In this document: piece by piece, positions 26,792-35,708 of the stretch
Layout: every line of letters begins with the position of its first letter
Position numbering within the stretch: the first letter of the stretch is position 1
Assembly (NCBI RefSeq): GCF_001457035.1
Contig: NZ_KQ758617.1
Location: 1,860,001-1,924,000 of the forward strand
Source: Fictibacillus enclensis
GTDB taxonomy: Bacteria > Bacillota > Bacilli > Bacillales > Fictibacillaceae
Length of the DNA stretch: 64,000 nt
Direction: 5' to 3'
Made by a program: the position numbers and the translations under genes
Notes under the pieces: generated by a model
What the model saw: only the letters and a program-made list of their open reading frames with translations
The model's database searches: none
What the model was told of the DNA's origin: nothing

Positions 26792-27576
26792 AACATCATC
26801 ACCCCTGCCGCGACACCTGCCAGCGTGCTCGAAATAAAATTGACCGTGTTATTGTTGACCGAAGACCAGCCCTTGATTTGTTCAGTGGGTACCCCGCAAT
26901 GGGTGTGCACTTCAACTTCCGCTCCGCATACTGGACAGCGAAAGCCAAGCTGAACCGTGCCTCCAATAATAGTATCGAGTATATTACCGAGGAATCCTGC
27001 TAAAAAAGTTATAAGGAAAACATAAAATGCCCATTTGCCTTCAAAAAACAACAAAGCACCTGTGACACTGATTAAGAGCGAGCCCAACGCAGCCGCTGTC
27101 AGTCCGAGTGCAGAAACGGCTCCTGATATTCCCCGTTCCACCCGGGTTCTGCGCAAGATATGATACGGCTCACCTTTTGAAAGAACACCAACTTCTGAAG
27201 CCCACGTATCAGCAGCCGCTTCTGCCAGACTGGCAATAAACAGGGCAAGCCAGAAAGGATGTGAAAAAAACAGAAAACCTGCACCCGCCAGAAACGCAGC
27301 CCCTCCGTTGGCAAAGACCTGTCCTGCATTTCTTCCCTTTGATTCAACCGACAAAGTGCGCAGCTTCTTCTTTTTCTCTTTTCCCCATTTGCTCAATAAT
27401 GATGAGCTGATAAAGAACAACAGCAATAAACTCAAGCCCCGATATCCAAAAGCCGCGCAAACCACTACGCCAATCCCCCAGCTCGAAAATGCACCACCCA
27501 GTGTCAGCATCCGAATCTTATAAGCAATCGCGACAAACAAGGCGAGAACCACCATAAAAAGGGCAAAAGCCATCAC
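26779..27576 (-). CDS. DUF92 family integral membrane protein
   Basis: About 265 residues with six or so membrane helices and the conserved SLAEAAADTWASEVGVLS and FLGNILDTIIGGTVQ. A CPVCGAEVEVHTHCG insert has three Cys and two His and may bind metal. Plant relatives (VTE6) phosphorylate phytyl phosphate; the bacterial role is unknown. It begins at the stop of the cyclo-ligase gene (GTG 27576 or ATG 27573). Confidence 0.85.
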   Translation of the reverse strand: MMAFALFMVVLALFVAIAYKIRMLTLGGAFSSWGIGVVVCAAFGYRGLSLLLLFFISSSLLSKWGKEKKKKLRTLSVESKGRNAGQVFANGGAAFLAGAGFLFFSHPFWLALFIASLAEAAADTWASEVGVLSKGEPYHILRRTRVERGISGAVSALGLTAAALGSLLISVTGALLFFEGKWAFYVFLITFLAGFLGNILDTIIGGTVQLGFRCPVCGAEVEVHTHCGVPTEQIKGWSSVNNNTVNFISSTLAGVAAGVMMFWVL

Positions 27577-28145
27577 CTTCCGTCCTTCTTGACGCCTTTA
27601 TCCGTAATAATGTACTCCACAGGTATATCAAACGGTTCAACCGGAATACTGTTCATATACTGAATATCAAAGGCAAGTGAAACGGTTGTGCCATGGTAAC
27701 CGGAGAGATACCGGTCATAAAAACCACCCCCAAATCCAATGCGGTAGCCTTCGGGATTAAAAATCAATCCAGGAACAACCATAAGATCCATATCCTCCGG
27801 CGGTGTAAGTTCAGTCATGCCCATGATTGGTTCGTAAAGATCCATATAGACATTTTCAAGTTCCTGGAACGATGTAATCCGATGAAAATTCATCAGCCGT
27901 TCACCGACCGTACTGCACTTTGGTACACTCACCTTTTTTTCATCATCCCATGCTTTTTGTATGATCTGTTTCGTATCCACTTCAAACCCTCTGGAAACCG
28001 TAATTCCAATATGCTTTGCGTTTTTCCATACCGGCAGGCTGAACAAATGCTGAGCGATATCTCCGCTTTTTCTTTTATGTACGGCCGGATCGAATGAAAG
28101 GAGTTGATCCTTCATCATTTTGCGCAATTCCTTTTTTGTTTCCAT
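27573..28145 (-). CDS. yqgN: 5-formyltetrahydrofolate cyclo-ligase
   Basis: 190 residues, family length. ATP-dependent conversion of 5-formyl-THF to 5,10-methenyl-THF. Motifs: KKELRKMMKDQLL at the N-terminus, VPKC, and GYRIGFGGGFYDRYL near the C-terminus for ATP and folate binding. GAGGAG precedes the ATG. It salvages a side product of the one-carbon cycle that the gcv genes feed. Confidence 0.93.
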   Translation of the reverse strand: METKKELRKMMKDQLLSFDPAVHKRKSGDIAQHLFSLPVWKNAKHIGITVSRGFEVDTKQIIQKAWDDEKKVSVPKCSTVGERLMNFHRITSFQELENVYMDLYEPIMGMTELTPPEDMDLMVVPGLIFNPEGYRIGFGGGFYDRYLSGYHGTTVSLAFDIQYMNSIPVEPFDIPVEYIITDKGVKKDGR

Positions 28146-28200
28146 GAGCAGCTCCTCTTATGTGTGATTAATATTCTTATTTTACCAGGGTCCGCGCCAT

Positions 28201-28241
28201 GAAAAAAGCCGCCAGTCTTCCATAAGGAATGTGGCGGCCTT
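28201..28241 (-). terminator. Terminator of rpmG
   Basis: Minus strand GCCGCCA-17 nt-TGGCGGC-TTTTTT. Confidence 0.85.
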
Positions 28242-28248
28242 TCGTACA

Positions 28249-28398
28249 TTACTTCGTTTCACGGTGCAATGTGTATCTTTTTAGTCGTGGGCTGTATTTT
28301 TTAAGCTCCAGACGCTCTGGGTTATTACGCTTGTTTTTCTTAGTGATGTAATTGCGATCACCAGTCTCAGTGCAAGCAAGAGTGATGTTTACACGCAT
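28249..28398 (-). CDS. rpmG: Ribosomal protein L33
   Basis: 49 residues, too short for many gene callers: [17 protein letters not shown], then [30 protein letters not shown] at the C-terminus. Only one cysteine is present, so this is a non-zinc-ribbon (C-) paralogue, the type that replaces the zinc form under zinc limitation in some bacteria. GGAGGG precedes the ATG. Confidence 0.95.
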   Translation of the reverse strand: MRVNITLACTETGDRNYITKKNKRNNPERLELKKYSPRLKRYTLHRETK

Positions 28399-28481
28399 GT
28401 ATTTTCCCTCCAAACCTTAACCATTACAAAAATGGTGTACTGCTTTGATTGATTTGTTTCCAAATTAATTCATACTTTAAT

Positions 28482-28510
28482 ATAATAGCAGACACAGTCA
28501 TTTTCAGCAA
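28482..28510 (-). promoter_or_regulatory. Promoter of rpmG
   Basis: TTGCTG (28510-28505), 17 bp, TATTAT (28487-28482) on the minus strand, just after the glucoamylase stop. No Zur box was seen here. Confidence 0.6.
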
Positions 28511-28517
28511 GTGGTAT

Positions 28518-30485
28518 TTATTGAAGACGTTCATAAGCTTTCATGTAATCCACGACCACATCAGCAAACGTGGCGTGAGACCAGGTCAGCGGTGCCACTG
28601 AGAGCGGATCACCGGTAAAAGGATGCAGTTGTTCGGGAAGAACTCCACTCGTAAACGCATGGTCAGCGACCCAATCAAGATAGTGCCGGCATTCCTGCAA
28701 TTCCGATAAACTCTGTGCCGTATAGATCTTCCACTTTGCCAGCCAAAGAGTGCAGATGATCCATGGATTACCGGGAACTTTATCCACCTCATGGGTTTGC
28801 TGGAAATAATAATCGTTAAAATAACGGGCAACACCGCCGACATCCGTTTTGATATAGAGCTCACGCTCAATCGCTTCCATGGTGGAACGGATGCGCGGAT
28901 CATCCGGAGAAAACACCCCAAAGGCAAACAAGCCGTAAATGCTGCTTTCAATCGTATAATCTTTTTTGATTTCGCGCGTTTCTTCATCAAGGTAGATGCC
29001 GCGCAGGAACCGGCCCGCCTCTTCATCATACAGATGCGCCTCTATCCCTTTTTTCACGCGCTCAGCACCCGTTTTATAACGAGCTGCCCGGTCATCCTCC
29101 CCAAATAAAAGAGCAAAATTATGGGCAGCCATCAAACCGCCGTAAACACCCGCACATGTAAAAGAAAAAATGCCTCGTCTTTCTTCCCAAAGATCGTACG
29201 AAGGGTTTGGCAAGTCCAGCGCTGCATCCATGAATCCCAGCAAAAAGCGGGCTCCTGGTCTGACCAGCGACCGGTAAAGAGATTGTGCAAACTCGATGTC
29301 CCCCGTCTCTTTGTAATGCTCCCAGAACGCCCATAATACGAGAGCTGTTTCATCCTCCTGGATGGGCAGCTGCTCTTTGCCATTCTTTGCGATGGTAGGA
29401 TGCCAGCTGGAACCAATGGAACCGTCCGGATTGTATTTATGATGCAAATAGCCTTCCTTTGTCAGGACATCGGAACACCTTCGGTAGAAGTTTTTCACCA
29501 TTCCCTGGTAACCGGACTTGGCGATCGCCGCCGCAACAAGCGCCCCGTCCCTCGGCCACATATAGCTGTAATGGTCCCGGTTATATTGCTGGATATCAGA
29601 ATCATTTGCAGCCATGATATAGCCATTCTCATTGGTTTGTGTCCGTACCACAAGAAGGCTTCGTTTATAGAGGGAGAGAATCTCATCGCTCAGGTCGGTT
29701 TCAGGAAAGTGAGACTTGTTTGCCCACCTTCGCCAGTAGATTAAAATTTTATCTATCGTTAAAGAAGGACCGATTTCCTGGACATAGTCATTCAGGGCAA
29801 CCACTTCTTCGCGGTTGCGGCCGATCGTCATCCAATAAAAGGCTTCAACCGTCTGCTCGCCGCCTACCGTATGCTCCACGGCAAAGGTGCTGTCGACAGA
29901 CCCCTGTGCAATAGGATTGATATGAAGAGAGCCATCCTCCGCATCCTTCCATGTTCCTTCTGCACTTTGAAACCGTTTAATCCCGGTCGTATACTGCGAG
30001 ATGCCGTTGTTGCCAAAAAGGGCGTTAAACAAAAAGTAGCGGTTCTTTTTATAGTGGACAATGGATTGTGAATCAGGGGCAAAATAGGCCGTGTCGCCGA
30101 CCTCTGTTTCATAAATATTAAGATCCTGGTGAAAAAACAGCCTGATCTTTTTTTCGTGAGGTGTGGTATTCGTCACTTTAATTCTACGAATAAAAATGTT
30201 TTCACGCTGATGAACTCCGTCCTCAAAAACAAGACGGAGGCCCATCTGCTTGTTTTCTGCTGTACAGCAGGTCACAAGAGAATCTTTATGATAATCATTG
30301 TGAATCGACCAAGATTCAGAGGAAAGCCAGGAGAATTGGCCGTCTGACCAAATCCCCACTCTGTTGGCATGTCCTTGTACGTGATTTTGTTGTCCGACAT
30401 ATGGGTAATAGATATCTCTGATCTGAAGGTGCCGATCGATGTTAACGAGAATCTTGCCGTTTCCGGCCACAAGCTCCCTTGGCAT
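28518..30485 (-). CDS. Glycoside hydrolase family 15 (glucoamylase-like)
   Basis: 655 residues. An N-terminal beta-sandwich domain (to about 260) is followed by an (alpha/alpha)6 barrel. Barrel motifs: YNRDHYSYMWPRDGA (302-315), SSWHPT, the general acid region YDLWEER (430-436) and the general base region LPEQLHPFTG with Glu618. No signal peptide, so it should act in the cytoplasm, releasing glucose from alpha-1,4/1,6 glucans or related sugars. Last gene of the glucan cluster, 6 nt after the nucleotidyltransferase gene. Trehalose hydrolysis is an alternative known for GH15. Confidence 0.88.
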   Translation of the reverse strand: MPRELVAGNGKILVNIDRHLQIRDIYYPYVGQQNHVQGHANRVGIWSDGQFSWLSSESWSIHNDYHKDSLVTCCTAENKQMGLRLVFEDGVHQRENIFIRRIKVTNTTPHEKKIRLFFHQDLNIYETEVGDTAYFAPDSQSIVHYKKNRYFLFNALFGNNGISQYTTGIKRFQSAEGTWKDAEDGSLHINPIAQGSVDSTFAVEHTVGGEQTVEAFYWMTIGRNREEVVALNDYVQEIGPSLTIDKILIYWRRWANKSHFPETDLSDEILSLYKRSLLVVRTQTNENGYIMAANDSDIQQYNRDHYSYMWPRDGALVAAAIAKSGYQGMVKNFYRRCSDVLTKEGYLHHKYNPDGSIGSSWHPTIAKNGKEQLPIQEDETALVLWAFWEHYKETGDIEFAQSLYRSLVRPGARFLLGFMDAALDLPNPSYDLWEERRGIFSFTCAGVYGGLMAAHNFALLFGEDDRAARYKTGAERVKKGIEAHLYDEEAGRFLRGIYLDEETREIKKDYTIESSIYGLFAFGVFSPDDPRIRSTMEAIERELYIKTDVGGVARYFNDYYFQQTHEVDKVPGNPWIICTLWLAKWKIYTAQSLSELQECRHYLDWVADHAFTSGVLPEQLHPFTGDPLSVAPLTWSHATFADVVVDYMKAYERLQ

Positions 30486-30491
30486 ATGGAA

Positions 30492-32903
30492 TCAGACCTG
30501 CTGGTACTGCCGGATTTTATTAATAAATTCCGCTGCAGCTTCCTTCGCTTGATCCATATCTGATCCTTGGGAATAGACGGTAAAGATCGGCTGCTCTACA
30601 TCCGGAAGGATCAGCGTCCAACCCCCCTCAGGATGAAAGACTTTAATCCCGTCGACCAGTTCTACATTGTTATCCCGGATATCCTCCATTAACCGTCTCA
30701 TGACTTTTCCTTTTTTATCCCATGGACAAGGTACGTATTCTCTTAACATATTCACATTAGGCAGCAAATCGACCAGTTCGGACAACGAAATTTGCTGGGT
30801 CGCCATCATCTCCAAAATGTGAATAAGCGCATATTGTGCATCGTATTGGAAGTTCATCACTCCGCTGCCCACTTCCATAATCGACCGTGGATTCGCTTTT
30901 GTACGAATGAGCCTTCCATTCAGACGACCGGCCAGGCTGTCAAGGTCAGATGAGCCATAAATGGGAATCGCCATTTCATTTTGTTTTCCTTCATAGAAGG
31001 TAACCAGAACATAGAGGGAAAGCATTGTTTCTTCATCAAGCAGCTTTCCGGATTCCGTGATCAAGCTGAGTGTTTCTCCGGCTTCTCCAACGAGAATTCC
31101 AAGATTGGCATTGGTCACTCGTACGAATGATGCCATTTCCTCTGCTCCAGTCTGGGAAGGTACGGTTAAGAACTCGCAGTCCAGCTTGTTGAAAAGAATC
31201 GGAATAAAACTTAAATATGGCTGGTGGTTGTAATTTACGACAATTCGAAATTTGGAATTTTTGATGCGCTTCGTGTTCACCGTGTGAAGGAGCGCTTCGA
31301 TATATTCTTCATTTTTGAAATTGTTGTGTGTCCCCTTTCCGATCATATCAAAGGCTGCACGGCGGTAATCTTCCTGCCAATAAGCGTTTTCAATCTTTCT
31401 CTCGAGATCAGGGTGGATGGGAAGGCCTTTATGATCATAAAATTCAATGAACACTTGCTTCTCTCCGCCTCTGTTAGAGAACCGGATGTATACGCCGCCC
31501 TGAAGGTTGTCTTCTTCAATCGCAAATCGCACAACAGGAGCTACGGTCGGGCTGGTGTCGCATGTGTTAATTCCTGAAGACAAAAGCCCCTGAATGAATG
31601 CCCCTTTGATCAGTTCGGAAAAAGAATGGGAATCGCTTGCGATGGCGATATGGCATCCGTGGGGAAGCACTGCGCCATAAGCTGAAGCAAGTCTTGCAAT
31701 ATAATCTGGTGTAATTTCAACGTTGGCAATTCCGGAAACCCCGCGTCCGCCGAATAGCGATTTAGTGGCTTTTCGTCCCCAAATCAAAGAGGTATGAACG
31801 AGTGCCTCATCATAAATTTCTTTTTCTGGCCAAATCTTCACTTCCGGTTTTAATGTGGAGCGTTTTCCGATTTTGCAGTGGTTTCCAACAACTGCATGCT
31901 CATAAATGGTCGCTCCCTGTTCAACCATGATGCCATTGGCCAGCGTGGCGCCTCTAAGCTCACAGTCTGAACCAACATACACATCATGCCAGAGAATGCT
32001 CTTCTTCAAGGATGCCTGGGAGGATATCACATTGTTTCGGCCGATAACAGTGTAGCTTTTTACATCTGCACCTGAACGGATAACCGCTCCGTCTGCTATA
32101 TGAACCGGGCTTTCCAGCTTCGCTCCGTCCTCAATGACCACATTGTTTCCAACCCAGATTCCTTTATCGATTTCGTGCCCCGAAAATGGCAGGTTAACCT
32201 CTCCATCCAGCATGTCGCGGTGAGACTGGCGGTATTGCTGCAGGCTGCCAATATCGGACCAGTATCCATCAGCAGGGAATCCGTACAATGGACGCCCTTC
32301 TTTCATGAGAAGAGGGAATAAGTCTTTACTGAAATCTGTTTGTACATCCTTCTCCATATAGTTAAAGATCTCCGGCTCGAGAACATAAATTCCGGTGTTG
32401 ACTGTATCACTGAAAACCTCGCTCCAGCTTGGTTTTTCAAGGAAGCGGATGATTTCTCCATCCTGATTGGTCATAATAACGCCGTATTCCAGCGGAGATT
32501 CCACCTGTTTCATAAAAATAGTCACCAGTGAATCCTTTTCAGCATGATAATTGATGCCTTTGGATAGATCAAAGTCGGTTAATGCGTCACCGCTGATTAC
32601 AATAAAGCGCTCGTCCAAAAACTCCTCGGCATTTTTAATACTGCCTGCAGTTCCGAGTGGAGTGGTTTCCTCAAAATAATGAAGATTCACCCCAAAATCA
32701 CTGCCATCGCCAAAATAATTTTTGATCGCTTCTGGCATATAGTGAAGCGTGACAGCAATGTCCGTGATGCCATATTTTTTTAGTAATTCAATACTATACT
32801 CCATAACTGGCTTATGAAGCAGCGGCACCATTGGTTTTGGTAAGTTACAAGTTAACGGACGAAGACGGGTTCCCTTTCCCCCAGCCATTATTACACCTTT
32901 CAT
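30492..32903 (-). CDS. Sugar nucleotidyltransferase - hexapeptide - degenerate phosphohexomutase fusion
   Basis: 803 residues in three parts. Residues 1-230 are an intact nucleotidyltransferase: MAGGKGTRLRPLT with LPKPM, GDALTDFD and WSDIG. Residues about 245-370 are left-handed beta-helix hexapeptide repeats. Residues about 382-803 match the four-domain phosphoglucomutase/phosphomannomutase layout but have lost key loops: the phosphoserine loop is FSNRGG (usual SHNP), the metal loop is VGEAGET (usual DGDGDR) and the phosphate loop is LPDVEQP. The mutase part is probably structural or regulatory. Such proteins are often labelled mannose-1-phosphate guanylyltransferase; the context argues for an NDP-glucose supplier. 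Confidence 0.85.
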   Translation of the reverse strand: MKGVIMAGGKGTRLRPLTCNLPKPMVPLLHKPVMEYSIELLKKYGITDIAVTLHYMPEAIKNYFGDGSDFGVNLHYFEETTPLGTAGSIKNAEEFLDERFIVISGDALTDFDLSKGINYHAEKDSLVTIFMKQVESPLEYGVIMTNQDGEIIRFLEKPSWSEVFSDTVNTGIYVLEPEIFNYMEKDVQTDFSKDLFPLLMKEGRPLYGFPADGYWSDIGSLQQYRQSHRDMLDGEVNLPFSGHEIDKGIWVGNNVVIEDGAKLESPVHIADGAVIRSGADVKSYTVIGRNNVISSQASLKKSILWHDVYVGSDCELRGATLANGIMVEQGATIYEHAVVGNHCKIGKRSTLKPEVKIWPEKEIYDEALVHTSLIWGRKATKSLFGGRGVSGIANVEITPDYIARLASAYGAVLPHGCHIAIASDSHSFSELIKGAFIQGLLSSGINTCDTSPTVAPVVRFAIEEDNLQGGVYIRFSNRGGEKQVFIEFYDHKGLPIHPDLERKIENAYWQEDYRRAAFDMIGKGTHNNFKNEEYIEALLHTVNTKRIKNSKFRIVVNYNHQPYLSFIPILFNKLDCEFLTVPSQTGAEEMASFVRVTNANLGILVGEAGETLSLITESGKLLDEETMLSLYVLVTFYEGKQNEMAIPIYGSSDLDSLAGRLNGRLIRTKANPRSIMEVGSGVMNFQYDAQYALIHILEMMATQQISLSELVDLLPNVNMLREYVPCPWDKKGKVMRRLMEDIRDNNVELVDGIKVFHPEGGWTLILPDVEQPIFTVYSQGSDMDQAKEAAAEFINKIRQYQQV

Positions 32904-32917
32904 TTAGACACAGCCCC

Positions 32918-35695
32918 TTATACCGGATTTTTTTGTAAACATTGTTGATACAATGCGCTAGTTTGTTGAGCAATTTTATTCCAGTTAAAAACAGTTTCCG
33001 CTTCTCTTTTGCCGTTGCTGGCGAGAGTAAGCCTCAGATGTTCATTTCGAGCAAGCGAGAGGACTGCCCATGCTAGGCTTTCTGCATTACCCGGATAGAT
33101 TTTCAATCCGGTTTCTTCATGCCGGACAATGTCTTTCAAGCCGCCTGTGTCTGAAACAACGGTTGCTTTTCCTGCAGCCATTCCCTCCAGTGCCACAATG
33201 CCAAAAGGTTCATACAAACTTGGGAACAATGCGATATCACATTCAGACAGCAGCCGATTGCGGTCTTCATCCGACACAAAACCGCTGAAGGTGACAGTGC
33301 CTTCCAGTCCTTCCTGATGAACCCGGCTGCGGTATTCATCAAGCATCGGCCCTTTGCCGGCAATGATAAATTTGATATTTTGATTTTGCTGCCTGATCAG
33401 ATGAGCCGCATCAATGATGGTCTGAAACCCTTTTTCTTTTACGACACGGCCTACGGAAAAGACAAGCACTTGATGCGGTTCCTTAAACCGGTATCCGTCG
33501 GTCACTTCTTCCGTTTGTATTAATTCAGGATCGACCCCGTTTGGAAGAATCGTTATCTTATCCTCCGGAACGCTGAAGACGGTCGCCACTTCATCTTTCA
33601 TGTATGGGCTGCAGACAATGACTTCGCTCGCTTCATAACAGAGCTCCCATTCCTTCTGATTGATCTCGTACTGAAGCGAATTATGAATGCCGTTGTTGCG
33701 CCCATGTTCCGTGGCATGGATGGTGGCAATCAACGGAATGTTCAGTTCCTGCTTCAGACCCTTGGCCGCTACACAAACGAGCCAGTCGTGCGCATGGATG
33801 CAGTCAAAGTTAATTTTCTTTGCCAATTCCCTTCCCTGATCAGCGATGGCCAGATTCAAACTGCCTGTCCAATGGAAAAATTGATCAGTTTGTGGCTGAT
33901 TGGATTGTACACGGTACACATGAATTCCCTGATTCACTTCGTAGGACGGGTATCCATCCACATGACAGGTGACAACGTGTACCTCCTGACCCTGTTTTAC
34001 AAGCGTTTTGGCGAGATCGAATACGTGCCGGGCCAGTCCGCCGACAACCATTGGCGGGAACTCCCAAGAAAGCATTAAGACTTTTATTTTGTTTGTTTCA
34101 GAAACGGTGCTGTGATGTTGTTGGATATATTGGTCATGAGGAGTTTCAAAATAGCTGGTATCAATATCGTTTAAAAATGGAAAGTCCTGTTCAAATGCTT
34201 CTATTGATGCTGTGTCTTTAGGTGATTGGTTTAACATTTCTCTAATGATATGGAAGCGTTCAATATGAGTGTTGAAACGCTCATTCGCATATTGTGCTGC
34301 CGTCTCATTGTCGACTATAAATGCCCAGTCTGAACTTGCAGCAAGCATCCATTCCCGGATCATCTGCTTGAGGAAGCGTTTGGTTACCGGTGTCAGTGGC
34401 GAATGTGTAGCAGCTGCTGTAATGATTTCTCTTTCGCATTTATGCAAGTGGCGGTACATCCAGGCATTTTTTTCGTTCAGCCAGACTTCTCCGTACTCAT
34501 TCCTGCCCCATGTCGAAAACGAGGCATGCACCGTTTGCAAGTCCTGATAATGACGGTTGATGAACGAAGCCGGCGTAATCCATTCCACCCTACCCTTGCA
34601 GGCTTCCTGAACAGCGGATATCCAGTCTGTTCCCTCATACCACCAGTGGCCGAATAACTCTGCGTCAAAAGGAGCAGTAATGAGATGCGGAGGATAGCAT
34701 TCTTCTTCTTTTTCGCTGAGCGTATGTTCCAGTGTTTGAACAAAATGCTCCGCATGCTGCTGCACTTTTCCTTCCGCCCATTCGCGAACATAAATTTGCT
34801 TTTGTTCAACAGACCCAGTGATCCTGTGATATTTCAAGCCAGTGTCAATCCTGATTCCCTCGGGGTGAATGTGAGGAAGGATGTAATCAAGATCCCTGTT
34901 ATAAGCAATATCGCGGTAAAACTCCCGATAGTCAGGGTCTCCAGGGTATCCGTCAACTGAACTCCATACTTTTCCTGATATTTCGCGGTTTCTTGGAAAG
35001 AGCGCGACGCCGTGCGGTGAGAATACGGGGGAACCAATACCTCTTGTCGCTTTTGGACTGCTGTTCAGGAGAGTTTGTTCATCTACAAACGTATATCTTA
35101 TGCCTTTTTGATGGAGCAGTTTATCAATGCCAGGAGTATATGCACACTCAGGCAGCCAAAAGCCTTTTGGCAATTCACCGAAGTATTTCTTAAAAGTTTT
35201 GATTCCCATATCCACCTGCGCTTCCAGTGCTTCATGCGTTTGAATATAAGGCAAAAAGGCATGAGTTGCTGCAGTGGTAAAGCATTCAACCGCTCCACGC
35301 TGGTGATGATACTTAAATCCATCGAGCAGATTCTGATTCCATTTGAAGAACGTCTCTCGGATTTTCTCATAGCGGTCGCTGTAAAACCGAATCACTTCAG
35401 TTTCTTCTTGATCCAGGGATCGAAGCTTTTCTTTTTTGATTAAATGATCGGTGCTGTCCAAATACTCCAGATATCTTCGTTGAAGCACAGGATCTGACAG
35501 CATCTCCATTACTGGGGGAGAAAAGGAAATACTCCACGTAAAACCTTCAGGCTGGCGGTCCAACGCCCAAAGCAACGGGATGTAGGTTTCTGTCATTGCT
35601 TCAAATACCCATCGCTCTTCCAGGCGGTTGGCTTCCTTATGCTTAACGTATGGAAGATGGGCATGCAGTATAAATGTGAAATATCCACTTTTCAT
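32918..35695 (-). CDS. GH57 1,4-alpha-glucan branching enzyme - GT4 glycosyltransferase fusion
   Basis: 925 residues. N-terminal GH57 (about 1-510): HAHLPYV at 11, nucleophile region GFWLPECAY with Glu183, acid/base region TAPFDAELFGHWWYEG with Asp344, and SSDWAF. C-terminal GT4 (about 537-920): LSWEFPPMVVGGLARHV donor/acceptor loop, HAHDW, GRVVKEKGF, and the EPFGIVALE motif (829-837). The protein would elongate an alpha-1,4 glucan from a sugar nucleotide and introduce branches in one polypeptide. In M. tuberculosis the comparable activities are two genes (Rv3031, Rv3032). It sits 14 nt upstream of the nucleotidyltransferase gene. Confidence 0.9.
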   Translation of the reverse strand: MKSGYFTFILHAHLPYVKHKEANRLEERWVFEAMTETYIPLLWALDRQPEGFTWSISFSPPVMEMLSDPVLQRRYLEYLDSTDHLIKKEKLRSLDQEETEVIRFYSDRYEKIRETFFKWNQNLLDGFKYHHQRGAVECFTTAATHAFLPYIQTHEALEAQVDMGIKTFKKYFGELPKGFWLPECAYTPGIDKLLHQKGIRYTFVDEQTLLNSSPKATRGIGSPVFSPHGVALFPRNREISGKVWSSVDGYPGDPDYREFYRDIAYNRDLDYILPHIHPEGIRIDTGLKYHRITGSVEQKQIYVREWAEGKVQQHAEHFVQTLEHTLSEKEEECYPPHLITAPFDAELFGHWWYEGTDWISAVQEACKGRVEWITPASFINRHYQDLQTVHASFSTWGRNEYGEVWLNEKNAWMYRHLHKCEREIITAAATHSPLTPVTKRFLKQMIREWMLAASSDWAFIVDNETAAQYANERFNTHIERFHIIREMLNQSPKDTASIEAFEQDFPFLNDIDTSYFETPHDQYIQQHHSTVSETNKIKVLMLSWEFPPMVVGGLARHVFDLAKTLVKQGQEVHVVTCHVDGYPSYEVNQGIHVYRVQSNQPQTDQFFHWTGSLNLAIADQGRELAKKINFDCIHAHDWLVCVAAKGLKQELNIPLIATIHATEHGRNNGIHNSLQYEINQKEWELCYEASEVIVCSPYMKDEVATVFSVPEDKITILPNGVDPELIQTEEVTDGYRFKEPHQVLVFSVGRVVKEKGFQTIIDAAHLIRQQNQNIKFIIAGKGPMLDEYRSRVHQEGLEGTVTFSGFVSDEDRNRLLSECDIALFPSLYEPFGIVALEGMAAGKATVVSDTGGLKDIVRHEETGLKIYPGNAESLAWAVLSLARNEHLRLTLASNGKREAETVFNWNKIAQQTSALYQQCLQKNPV

Positions 35696-35708
35696 AGGTT
35701 AAAAGCTC

